In this document: positions 9,603 through 21,242 of the stretch, piece by piece
How the letters are laid out: every line of letters starts with the position of its first letter
Numbering within the stretch: position 1 is the stretch's first letter
From: Haematobia irritans
Taxonomy: Eukaryota > Arthropoda > Insecta > Diptera > Muscidae
Direction: 5' to 3'
DNA length: 64,000 nucleotides
Assembly (NCBI RefSeq): GCF_050003625.1
Contig: NC_134400.1
Coordinates: 198,289,918-198,353,917 of the forward strand
Notes under the pieces: model-generated
The model's database searches: none
What the model saw: the letters and a program-made list of their open reading frames with translations, nothing else
What the model was told of the DNA's origin: nothing
Program-made: the position numbers and the translations under genes

Positions 9603-11649
9603 TTTTATATCCGCCATCATAGGATGGGGGTATATTAACTTTGTCATTCCGTTTGTAACACATCGAAATATTGCTCTAAGACCCCATAAAGTATATATAT
9701 TCTGGGTCGTGGTGAAATTCTGAGTCGATCTAAGCATGTCCGTCCGTCCGTCCGTCTGTTGAAATCACGCTAACTTCCGAACGAAACAAGCTATCGACTT
9801 GAAACTTGGCACAAGTAGTTGCTATCGATGTAGGTCGGATGGTATTGAAAATGGGCCATATCGGTCCACTTTTACGTATAGCCCCCATATAAAGGGACCC
9901 TCAGATTTGGCTTGTGGAGCCTCTAACAGAAGCATGTTTCATCCGATCCGGCTGAAATTTGGTATATGGTCTCTAACAACCATGCAAAATTTGGTTCACA
10001 TCGGTTCATAATTATATATAGCCCATAATTATATATGGTTCACATCGGTCCATAATTATATATAGCCCCCATATAAACCGATCCCCAGATTTGGCTTGCG
10101 GAGCATCAAAGAGAAGAAAATTTAATCCGATCCGGCTGAAATTTGGTACATGATGTTGGTATATGGTCTCTAACAACCATGCAAAAATTGGTCCATATCG
10201 GTCCTTAATTATATATAGCCCCCATATAAACCGATCCCCAGATTTGGCTTGTGGAGCCTCTAAGAGAAGCATATTTCATCCGATCCGGCTGAAATTTGGT
10301 ACATGGTGTTTGTATATGGTCTCTAACAACCATGCAAAAATTGGTCCACATCGGTTCATAATTATATATAGCCCCCATGTAAACCGATCCCCAGATTTGG
10401 CTTGCGGAGCCTAAAAGAGAAGCAAATTTCATCCGATCCGGCTGAAGTTTGGTACATGGTGTTGGTATATGGTCTCTAAGCACCATGCAAAAATTGGTTC
10501 ACATGGGTCCATAATTATATATAGCCCCCATATAAACCGGTCCCCAGATTTGGCTTGCGGAGCCTCAAAGAGAAGCAAATTTCATCCGATCCGGCTGAAA
10601 TTTGGTACATGATGTTGGTATATGGTCTCTAACAACCGTGCAAAAATTGGTCCACATCGGTCCATAATTATATATGGCGCCCATATAAACCGATCCCCAG
10701 ATTTGGCTTGGGAAGTCTCCACGAGAAGCAAATTTCATCCAATCCGGTTGTAATTTGGAACATGGTGTTAGTATGTGATCTTTAACAACCGTGCCAGAAT
10801 TGGTCCATATCGGTCCATAAGTATATATAGCCCCCATATAAAACGTTCTCCAGATTTGGTTCCGGAGCCTCTTGGAGGAGCAAAATTCATCCGATTCGGT
10901 TCAAATTAGGAACGTGGTGTTAGTATATGGTCGCTAACAACCATACCAATTGGTCCATATCGGTTCATAATCATAATCATAGTTGCCACTAGAGCCAAAA
11001 CTAATCTACCAAAATTTTATTTCTATAGAAAATTTTGTCAAAATTTTATTTCTAGAGAAAATTTTGTTAAAATTTTATTCGGTTCATAATAAAATTTTCA
11101 TCATTGTCAAAATTTTATTTTTATAGAAAATGTTGGCAAAATTTTATTTCTATAATTGCCACTCGAGTAAAAAATAATCCACCAAGATTTTATTTCTATA
11201 GAAAAGTTTGTCAAAAGTTTATTTCTATAGAAAATTTTGTTAAAATTTTATTTCTTTAGAAATTTTTGTCAAAATTTTCTTTCTATAGAAAATCTTGTCA
11301 AAATTTTTACTTCTATAGAAAATTTTGTGAAAATTTTATTTCTATAGAAAATTCTGTTAACATTTTATTTCTGTAGAAAATTTTGTCAAAATTTTATGTC
11401 TACTTTGTCAAACTGAATTATATAGGTATTGGATCGATCTTTTTTGATTTAATATATACCACGTATGGACTTACATACAAATTAGGAGATGGTGTTAGGA
11501 GGTTTTAAGATACCTTGCCATCGGCAAGCGTTACCGCAACTTAAGTAATTCGATTGTGGATGGCAGTGTTTAGATGAAGTTTCTACGCAATCCATGATGG
11601 AGGGTGCATAAGCTTCGGCCTGGCCGAACTTACGGCCGTATATACTTGT
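9603..11649 (-). mobile_element. DINE-1-like element E3, complete
   Basis: The 3' hairpin end is at the left (TATATCCGCCATCATAGGATGG), followed by the GTCC-rich tract at about 9738-9755. The 153-bp array covers about 9840-10980, a short 29-bp array about 11020-11400, and the 5' core and hairpin (GGCCTGGCCGAACTTACGGCCG ... ACTTGT) end at 11649. The 153-bp period is exact across consecutive units: the ATCCCCAGATTTGG phrase starts at 10081, 10234 and 10387, with the next (variant) at 10540. Confidence 0.75.
9840..10980 (-). repeat. 153-bp tandem array in E3
   Basis: About seven units. On the element's sense strand several neighbouring units stay open and encode 51-residue repeats; there is no promoter or start context to support a gene. 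Confidence 0.85.
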
Positions 11650-12387
11650 TTTTCTATAAAAATAAACTTTAGCCGATTATTTCTATAGAAATAAAGTTTT
11701 GACAAAATTTTCTATAAAAATAAAATGTTGATAAAATTTTCTGTAGAAATAAAATGCTTTCGTAAAAAAAAAATTGGAAAAATAATCTATAGAAATAATA
11801 TCTTTGACAAAATAAAAATAAAATAGTATAAATAATTTTTTGACAATAAATACATTTTTGACAATAAATTGTTGAAAAATACAATTTTGCAACGATTTTC
11901 TTTTGTTTAGTAGTTTTTTTTTTTTTTGTAAAATTTCTCCAAATTTTTTTCTATACAAATAAATAATTGACTAATTGAAAAAAAATTCTATAGAAATAAT
12001 ATCTTTGACAAAATAAAAATAAAATAGTAGAAATAATTTTTTGACAATAAATTGTTGACAAATAAAATTTTGCAACGATATTCTTTTGTTTAGTAGTTTT
12101 TTTGGTAATATTTCTCCAAATTTTTTTCTATACAAATAAATAATTGACTAATTTTTTTATAAAAATAAAATGTTTAAAATTTTTTCTATTAAAATACAAT
12201 GTTGGCAATTTTTCTATAAAAACAAAATTTTCACAATTTATTTCTATACAAATCAAAGATTGAAATTTTTTTCTGTAGAAAAAACATTTTTGACAAATTT
12301 TTCTATAGAAATAAAATGTCGACAAATTTTGCTATTGATGTAAAATTTTGACAAAATTTATTAGAATGCGAAAAAAATAGAAAAAAA
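11650..12387 (+). repeat. Degenerate 29-bp array with ~200-bp internal duplication
   Basis: Worn 29-bp units mixed with an AATAATATCTTTGACAAAAT phrase that recurs after 201 bp (11789 and 11990). The whole block from about 11690 is homologous to 14562-15456, down to the shared terminal phrase AAATTTATTAG-ATGCGAAAAAAAT. Confidence 0.7.
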
Positions 12388-13812
12388 ACAAGTATATACG
12401 GCCGTAAGTTCGGCCAGGCCGAAGCTTATGTACCCTCCACCATGGATTGCGTAGAAACTTCTACTGAAGCCGATGGCAAGGTACGTGGTATATATTAAAC
12501 TAAAAAGTTTAAAGTTTCTATAGTTTAAAGTTTCTATAGAAATAAAATTTTGACAAAATAAAATTTTGACAACATTTTCTATAGAAGTAAAATTTTGACA
12601 AAATTTTCTATAGAAATAAAATTTGGAAAAAATTGTATAGAAATAAAATTTTGACAAAATTTTCTATAGAAATAAAATTTTGGCGAAATTTACTATAGAA
12701 ATAAAATTTTAACAATATTTTCTATAGAAATAAAATTTTGACAATGTTTTCTATAAAAATAAAATTTTGGTAGATTATTTTTGGATCGAGTGGCAACCAT
12801 GATTATGAACCGATATGGACCAATTTTTGTGTGATTGGGGATCGGCTATATATAACTATAGACTGATATGGACCAATTTTGGCATGGTTATTAGCGACCT
12901 TATACTAACACCACGTTGCAAATTTCAACCGGATCGAATGAATTTTGCTCCTCCAAGAGGCTCCGGAGGTCAAATCCGGAGAACGGTTTATATGGGGGCT
13001 ATATATAATTGTGAACCGATGTGGACCAATTCTGGCACGGTTGTTGGAGACCATCTACTAACATCATGTACCAAATTTCAGTCGGATCGGATGAAATTTG
13101 CTTCTCTTAGAGGCCTCGCAAGCCAAATCGGGGGATCGGTTTATATGGGGGCTATATATAATTGTGAACCGATGTGGACCAATTCTGGCACGGTTGTTAG
13201 AGACCATATACTAACACCATGTACCAAATTTCAGTCGGGTCGGATGAAATTTACTTCTCTTAGAGGCCTCGCAAGCCAAATCGGGGGATCGGTTTATATG
13301 GGGGATATATATAATTGTGAACCGATGTGGACCAATTCTGGCACGGTTGTTAGAGACCATATACTAACACCATGTAACAAATTTCAGTCGGATCGGATGA
13401 AATTTGCTTCTCTTAGAGGCCTCGCAAGCCAAATCGGGGGATCGGTTTATATGGGGGCTATATATAAATATGGACCGATGTGGACTAATTTTTGCACGTT
13501 TGTTAGAGACCATATACTAACACCATGTAACAAATTTCAGCCGGATCGGATGAAATTTGCTTCTCTTAGAGGCCTCGCAAGCCAAATCGGGGGATCGGTT
13601 TATATGGGGGCTATATATAATTATGGAACGATGGAAGTTAGCGTGATTTCAACAGACGGACGGACGGACGGACGAACATGCTCAGATCGACTCAGAATTT
13701 CCCCACGACCCAGAATATATATACTTTATGGGGTCTTAGAGCAATATTTCGATGTGTTGCAAACGGAATGACAAAGTTAATATACCCCCCATCCTATGGT
13801 GGAGGGTATACA
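12388..13812 (+). mobile_element. DINE-1-like element E4, nearly complete
   Basis: The 5' hairpin end (ACAAGTATATACGGCCG) starts at 12388. The 5' core is shortened by a deletion joining CTACTGAAG to CCGATGGCAAGG. A 29-bp array (about 12525-12775), the GGTAGATTATTTTTGGATCGAG junction, a 153-bp array (about 12795-13625) and the 3' end (GGTGGAGGGTATAC, about 13812) follow. The 3' region starts abruptly inside a 153-bp unit, so one unit is truncated. Confidence 0.75.
12815..13771 (+). other. 318-codon open frame made of 153-bp repeats
   Basis: This is the longest open frame outside the LINE. It arises because the unit is exactly 153 bp (51 codons) at three successive intervals (13128, 13281, 13434, 13587), so one frame stays open through four units. 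Each unit reads like MGAIYNCEPMWTNSG ... VRDHILTPC ... KFQSDRMKFASLRG ... SQIGGSVY. The frame ends in the 3' terminus of E4, including a DGRTDGR stretch from the GGAC tract. I see no family match. I regard it as a by-product of the repeat unless codon-level constraint is shown. Confidence 0.6.
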
Positions 13813-14510
13813 AACAGGTACATTTTTTCAATTACACTTTCCTTTTTTGTGTTCACATAAAACCACGTGCCACTTCTGAATAAATAAATTAACACAAAAC
13901 ACAGTAAATCCGTATTCTCCGTCCATTCCAAGAAACAATCAACACACGACTGACGCGCAAAATGAAAATCTTGTGTACCTGCTCAATGTTTTTATAAAAT
14001 TCTTTTCGCTGCAAAAAAGTTAAAAAATTAAATGGTCACGAAAAAAATGTAAATGGTCTTTATGGCCATGTAATGGTTCTAGACATGTCTATACTTAACC
14101 TATAAAAATACTTTTTTCCCTGTTTTATTTGGGCAAAGCCCTATAGACTGCAAGATGGTTGGATGGACGCACGTTTCGGAATTACCACATTCCTCATCAG
14201 CATCCTCTACTTGCAGCAAAACTATCAACCAATTATCAGAATAAATTCAGGCAGTTCATTAAACCCAACAATAAACCACACTTGAACCTTCCGAAAAAAG
14301 GTTTTACATTGATAGCCGGCTTATGCCGAAATAAATTCGTACAAACATCTCTCTTCTCCTTTGCCACCGTCAAATCATCGATTTGAGTGAAGTTGGCTGG
14401 GTTTTATTTTGAGCGTGCTTCCTCTTCCGCTTCAGAAATACAGTTTTGCCAAACTAAATGTTTGCAACATACTTTTTTCTTTTGTTTGGTATTTTTTTTT
14501 TTTTTGGCAA
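13813..14510. other. Mostly unique sequence with one shared 60-bp segment
   Basis: No gene recognised. Positions 14124-14183 (TTTGGGCAAAGCCCTATAGA ... GCAAGATGGTTGGATG ... GTTTCGGAAT) recur inverted at 32046-32107, so part of this stretch is a dispersed repeat. Confidence 0.5.
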
Positions 14511-14711
14511 AATTTCTCCATATTGTGGTAGATTTTTTCTATAGAAACAAAATTTAGACGATTTTTTCTATATAAATAAAGTTTTGACAAAATTTTCTAT
14601 AAAAATAAAATTTTGATCAAATTTTCTGTTGAAATAAAATGCTTTCGTAAAAAAAATTGATAAAATTTTCTATTGAAATAATATTTTCGACAAAATAAAA
14701 ATAAAATAGTA
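14511..14711 (+). repeat. Degenerate 29-bp array, left of SINE copy 2
   Basis: Homologous to 11690 onward. It is cut by the SINE and continues at 15069. Confidence 0.6.
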
Positions 14712-14712
14712 G

Positions 14713-15053
14713 GTTAGGTTAGGTGGCAGCCCGATGTATCAGGCTCACTTAGACTATTCAGTCCATTGTGATACCACATTGGTGACCTTCTCTCTTACCA
14801 CTGAGTGCTGCCCGATTCCATGTTAAGCTCAATGACAAAGGACCTCCTTGTTATAGCTGAGTCCGAACGGCGTTCCATATTGCAGTGAAACTACTTAGAG
14901 AAGTTTTGAAACCCTCAGATATGTCACCAGCATTACTGAGGTGGGATAATCCACCGCTGAAAAACTTTTTGGTGTTCGGTCGAAGCTGGAATCGAACCCA
15001 CGACCTTGTGTATGCAAGGCGGTCATGCTAACTATTAAATCACGGTGGCTCCC
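14713..15053 (-). mobile_element. tRNA-derived SINE, full length (copy 2)
   Basis: Same structure as copy 1: tRNA-like head at the right end (GGGAGCCACCGTG), B-box complement GGAATCGAACC near 14989, and tail GGCTGCCACCTAACC at the left. A 14-15 bp duplication, AAAATAAAATAGTAG, lies at 14698-14712 and 15054-15068. The final G is ambiguous with the tail. Confidence 0.9.
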
Positions 15054-15470
15054 AAAATAAAATAGTAGAAATAATTTTTTGACAATAAATAAATTTTGAC
15101 TATAAATTTTTTGACAAATAAATTTTTGCAACGACTTTTTTTTTGTTTGGTAGTTTTTTTGGTAAAATTTCTCCAAATTTTTGTACATTTTTTTTTTCTA
15201 TACAAATAAATAATTGACTATTTTTTTTTTTATAAAATTAAATGTTTAAAATTTTTTCTATTAAAATACAATGTTGACAATTTTTCTATAAAAACAAAAT
15301 TTTCACAATTTATTTCTATAGAAATCAAAGATTGAAAATTGTTTTTCTGTAGAAATAACACTTTTGACACATTTTTCTATAGAAATAAAATTTCGTCAAA
15401 TTTTGCTATTGATGTAAAATTGTGACAAAATTTATTAGGATGCGAAAAAAATAAAAAAAAAATTATCTAA
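15054..15470 (+). repeat. Degenerate 29-bp array, right of SINE copy 2
   Basis: Continues the block homologous to 11690-12387 and ends at the phrase AAATTTATTAGGATGCG. Confidence 0.6.
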
Positions 15471-16897
15471 ACCAAATTGTTTTTGTTTTTATCATCAGTT
15501 TAACAATGGATTTTTTACTGTGTGGGAATTGTTTTACTTACTTCTATATATTCTCAAAAGAATATTGGTTATAAGAAAATAGAAACTTCGATAAATGACA
15601 TGGCATAAATATAGAATATAGTTTTAAAAGTTAAATTTCTGATTTAATAAACTCGATTTTAGTGAAGTCATATAAGTAAAAATTTTGTATCTAAGTAATT
15701 CTTTTTGAGTCTGGGATTACACAACCACCAAATACATTTAAGTCACCATCTTGTGAGAATACGTAGCATAAAAAAACCAAACGCTAGGTACTAACATTTT
15801 TGGTATTTCTTTTCGAAAAAAATTGTTAATGAAACATTTTGTGCAATATGTTGAGTTTCCTCAACAGCCCATTTTTATGTGTTTAGAAATAAATACGGCA
15901 ATATGCTCTAGGGCAAGGAAATTCCTCTACGAACCCTTTGGTTAAAGCCATTTCCTATTTAAGTGATCATTAGATACCACGAAAATATGGGTTTCCCTTT
16001 AAATCAACATTCTTCAATTCCATTTAAATTCCCGCTCCATTCTCCATCTAAGCTACATACTCACATGATGATTTCAAATGAATTTCCATAAAGTTAATAA
16101 AACTAATTAGTCATATAATTATGGACTGGAAGAAATTGGAATAATAAATATTCCTATAATAGCCAGGGGTTGAATACAAAATTTATATTTTCGTCTCCTA
16201 GCCCCTTTAAATTGTTCCCCTAACCATACACATCCAAACGGACCACCAATGAAAAAAATACTATTTCAATATGCATTTTGTCAGTTGAGGTCATTCGTCC
16301 GGTAATAATTAGTACATGCAACAAAAAAAAAAAAACCGTGAATAAAAGTGAATTCACAATGTGGATGTCTGTCTGACCGCCAGGGTAATGATGGACTGAG
16401 TATTGCCTTAGGTGTGTCAAAGTGAAACTATTTCAATTTCTTAATCCTGGAAACAAAGCCTAACTTCTACTTGAAGTCGATTCTAAGTTTGAAAATTTAA
16501 ATTGTCGTTTTTAAAGGACTTTAATTGTACATGACGAAAAACACAGAAAAACGGGTTTATTAAAATTTGCTACCTAGAATCAATTACGCAAAACTTAAGG
16601 CAATTCGGTCTTAAAAGTGACCTTAATACAATTCCCCGCTTCTTTGGCTCGAAAACAATACCAAAATCATTAGTGCAATGGCAAAATCTCTGGAAAAGGG
16701 CATGTTTTTTTATCTCAGTGCGTGATAAATATGCTTAGTCGTCATATAGGCCGTCCCTACAACGATGTGAAAGAAGTTATGTGGGTTTGCAAACAATGAT
16801 TTCCATAAGTACTTCTAAAGCGGAAGTGGCTATGGGCCTCATAGCCCTTGTTTGGCCCCAACCTTTTATTTGCTTTTAAATTTCGATTGTCTGAAAT
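15471..16897. other. Unique AT-rich sequence, nothing recognised
   Basis: No long open frame, repeat or RNA motif. Candidate frames (for example minus 16220-16420) lack any recognisable feature. Confidence 0.45.
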
Positions 16898-19800
16898 TTT
16901 TATACCCTCCCCCATAGGATGGGGGGGGGGGGGGGGATATTAACTTTGTCATTCCGTTTGTAACACATCGAAATATTGGTCTAAGACCCCATAAGGTATA
17001 TATATTCTGGGTCGTGGTGAAATTCTGAGTCGATCTAAGCATTTCCATCCGTCCGTCCGCCCGTCTGTTGAAATCACGCTAACTTCCGAACGAAACAAGC
17101 CATCGACTTGAAACTTAGCACAAGGAGTTGTTATCGATGTAGGTCGGACGGTATTGCAAATGGGCCATATCGGACCACTTTTACGTATAGCCCCCATATA
17201 AACCGACGCTCAGATTTGGTTTGCGGAGACACTTCGAGGAGCAAAATTCATCCGATCCGATTGAAATTTGGTACATGGTGTTAGTAAATGGTATCTAACA
17301 ACCATGCAAAAATTGGTACACATGGGTCTATAATTATATATAGCCCCCATATAAACCGATCCCCCGATTTGGCTTGCGGAGCCTCTAAGAGAAGCAAATT
17401 TCATCCGATCCGGTTGAAATTTGGTACGTGGTGTTAGTATATGGTATCTAACAAGCATTCAAAAATTGGTACACATCGGTGTATAATTATATATAGCCCC
17501 CATATAAACCGATCCCCAGATTTGGCTTGCGGAGCCTCTAAGAGAAGCAAATTTCATCCGATCCGGCTGAAATTTGGTACATGGTGTTAGTACATGGTAT
17601 CTAACAACCATGCAAAAATTGGTCCACACCGGTCTTAACTATATATAATCCCCATTTAAACCAATACCCAGATTTGACCGCCGGAGCTATTGTAGGAGCA
17701 AAATTCATCCGACCCGGTTGAAATTTGGTACGTGGTGAAATTTGGTATATGGCCGCTAACAACCATGCCAAAATTGGTCCATATCGGTCTATAGTTATAT
17801 ATAGCCGATGCCCAAAAATAATCTACCAACATTTTATTTCCATAGAAAAATTTTTCAAAAATGTTATTACTATAGAAAATTTTGTCAAAATTTTATTAGT
17901 ATACAAAAATTTTTCAAGATTTGATTTCTATAGAAAATTTTGTCAAACTTTTATTGATATACAAAATTTTGTTATAATTTTATTTCTATAGAAAATTTTG
18001 TCAAACTTTTATTTCTATAGAAAATTTTGTCAAAATTTAATTTCTATAGAAAATTTTGTCAAAATTTTATTTCTATAGAAAATTTTGTCAAAATTTTATT
18101 ATTATAGAAAATTTTGTCAAGATTTTATTTCTATAGAAAATTTTGTCAAAATGATATTTTTATGAAAATTTTGTCAAAATATTACTGATATAGAAAATTT
18201 TGTCAAAATTTTATTTCTATAGAAAATTTTGTCAAAATTTTATTTCTATAGAAAATTTTGTCAAAATGTTATTTCTATAAAAAATGTTGTTATAATTTCA
18301 TTTCTATAGAAAATTTTGTCAACATTTTATTTCTATAGAAAATTTTGTCAAAATTTTATTACTATAGAAAATTTTGTTAAAATTTTATTACTATACAAAA
18401 TTTTTTCAACATTTGATTTCTATAGAAAATTTTGTCAAAATTTTATTGATATAGAAAATTTTGTTATAATTTTATTTCTATAGAAAATTTTGTCAAAATT
18501 TTATTTATATAGAAAAATTTTGTTATAATTTCATTTCTATAGAAAATGTTGTCAAAATTTTATTTCTATAGAAAATTTTGTCAAAATTTTATTACTATAG
18601 AAAATTTTGTTTAAATTTTATTACTATACAAAATTTTTTCAAGATTTGATTTCTATAGAAAATTTTGTCAAAATTTTATTGATATAGAAAATTTTGTTAT
18701 AATTTTATTTCTATAGAAAATTTTGTCAAAATTTTATTGATATAGAAAATTTTGTCAAAATTTTATTTCTATAGAAAATTTTGTCAAAATTTTATTACTA
18801 TACAAAATTTTTTCAAGATTTTATTTCTATAGAAAAATTTTTCAAAAATGTTATTACTATAGAAAATTTTTTCAAAAATGTTATTACGATAGAAAATTTT
18901 TCCAAGATTTGATTTCTATAGAAAATTTTGTCAAAATTTTATTGATATAGAAAATTTTGTCAAAATTTTATTGATATAGAAATGTTTGTCAAAATTTTAT
19001 TTTTCTAGAAAATTTTGTCAAAATTTTATTGATATAGAAAATTTTTTCAAAAATGTTATTACGATAGAAAATTTTTCCAAGATTTGATTTCTATAGAAAA
19101 TTTTGTCAAAATTTTATTGATATAGAAAATTTTGTCAAAATTTTATTTCTATAGAAATGTTTGTCAACATTTTATTTTTCTAGAAAATTTTGTCAAAATT
19201 TTATTGATATAGAAAATTTTTTCAAAATTTTATTACTATACAAAATTTTTTCAAGATTTGATTTCTATAGAAAATTTTGTCAAAATGTTATTGATATAGA
19301 AAATTTTGTCAAAATTTTATTTCTATAGAAATTTTTGTTATAATTTTATTTCTATAGAAAATTGTGTCAAAATTTTATTGATATAGAAAATTTTTTCAAA
19401 ATTTTATTACTATACAAATTTTTTTCAAGATTTTATTTCTATAGAAAATTTTGTCAAAATTTTATTTTTATAGAAAATTTTGTCAAAATTTTACTGATAT
19501 AGAAAATTTTGTTAAAATTTTATTTCTATGGAAAATTTTGTCAAAATTTTATTTCTATAGAAAATTTAGTTATAATTTCATTTATATAGAAAATTTTGTC
19601 AAAATTTTATTTCTATAGAAAATTTTGTCAAAATTTTATTTCTATAGAAAATTTTGTCAAAATTTTATTTCTATAGAAAATTTTGTCAAAATTTTATTGA
19701 TATAGAAAATTTTGTCAAAATTTTATTTCTATAGAAATTTTTGTCAAAATTTTATTTTTCTAGAAAATTTTGTCAAAATTTTATTTCTATAGAAAATTTT

Positions 19801-21242
19801 GTCAAAATTTTACTGATATAGAAAATTTTGTTAAAATTTTATTGATATAGAAAATTTTGTTATAATTTTATTTCTATAGAAAATTTAGTCAAAATTTTAT
19901 TTCTATAGAAAATTTTGTTATAATTTCATTTCTATAGAAAATTTTGTTAAAATTTTATTACTATAGTAAATTTTGTTAAAATTTTATTACTATACAAAAT
20001 TTTTTCAAGATTTGATTTCTATAGAAAATTTTGTCAAAATTTTATTGATATAGAAAATTTTGTTATAATTTTATTTCTATAGAAAATTTTGTCAAAATTT
20101 TATTTCTATACAAAATTTTGTTATAATTTTGGCAAAATTTTATGTCTATAGAAAATTTTGTCAAAATGTTATTTCTATGAAAATTTTGTCAAAATTTTAT
20201 TGATATTGACAATTTTGTCAAAATTTTATTTCTATAGAAAATTTTGTCAAAATGTTATTTCTATGAAAATTTTGTCAAAATTTTATTGATATAGAAAATT
20301 TTGTTAAAATTTTATTTCTATTTTGTCAAAATTTTATTTCTATAGAAAATTTTGTCAAAATTTTATTTCTATGGAAAATTTGGTCAAAATGTTATTTCTA
20401 TAAAAAATTTTGTTATAATTTTATTTTTATAGAAAATTTTGTCAAAATTTTATTTCTATAGAAAATTTTGTCAAAATTTTATTACTATAGAAAATTTTGT
20501 AAAATTTTATTACTATTCAAAATTTTTTCAAGATTTGATTTCTATAGAAAATTTTGTCAAAATTTTATTGATATAGAAAATTTTGTTAAAATTTTATTTC
20601 TATAGAAAATTTTGGCAAAATTTTGTGTCTATAGAAAATTTTGTCAAAATTTTATTTCTATAGAAAATTTTGTTATAATTTTATTTTTATAGAAAATTTT
20701 GTCAAAATTTTATTTCTATAGAAAATTTTGTTATAATTTTATTTCTATAGAAAATTTTGTCAAAATTTTATTTTTATAGAAAATTTTGTCAAAATTTTAT
20801 TACTGTAGAAAATTTTGTCAAAATTTTATTGATATAGAAAATTTTGTTAAAATTTTATTGATATAGAAAATTTTGTTAAAAATTTAATTCTATAGAAAAT
20901 TTTGGCAAAATTTTATGTCTATAGAAAATTTTGTTTCTATGGAAAATTTTGTTAATATTTTATTTCTATAGAAAATTTTGTCAAAATTTTATTTCTATAG
21001 AAAATTTTGTCAACATTTTATTTCTGTAGAAAATTATGTCAAACTAGATTATATACGTACTTAATCGGCCTTTTTTGAGAAGACGATAATACGAAGTTTT
21101 AAGATACCTTGCCATCGGCAAGTGTTACCGCAACCCAAGTAATTCGATTGTGAATGACAGTCTGTAGTTGAAGTTTCTACACAATCCATGGTGGAGGGTA
21201 CATAAGATTCGGCCCGGCCGAACTATACTTGTATATACTTGT
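16898..21242 (-). mobile_element. DINE-1-like element E5 with expanded 29-bp array
   Basis: The 3' hairpin end is at the left (TATACCCTCCCCCATAGGATG) and includes an expanded G16 run at 16921-16936. GTCC-rich tract at about 17050, 153-bp units to about 17810, then a 3.2-kb 29-bp array (about 17815-21040). The 5' core (GCCATCGGCAAGTGTTACCGC) and 5' hairpin (TTCGGCCCGGCCGAA) end at 21242. The order is the same as in E2-E4; only the array length differs. Confidence 0.75.
17815..21040 (-). repeat. 3.2-kb array of the 29-bp unit in E5
   Basis: More than 100 units. Most keep the palindrome TTTCTATAGAAA or close variants (GATATAG, ACTATAC, ACTATAG). Variant units recur in blocks: the pair with ATTACGATAG and CCAAGATTTGATTTC is seen near 18873 and 19051, about 178 bp apart. 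Confidence 0.9.
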
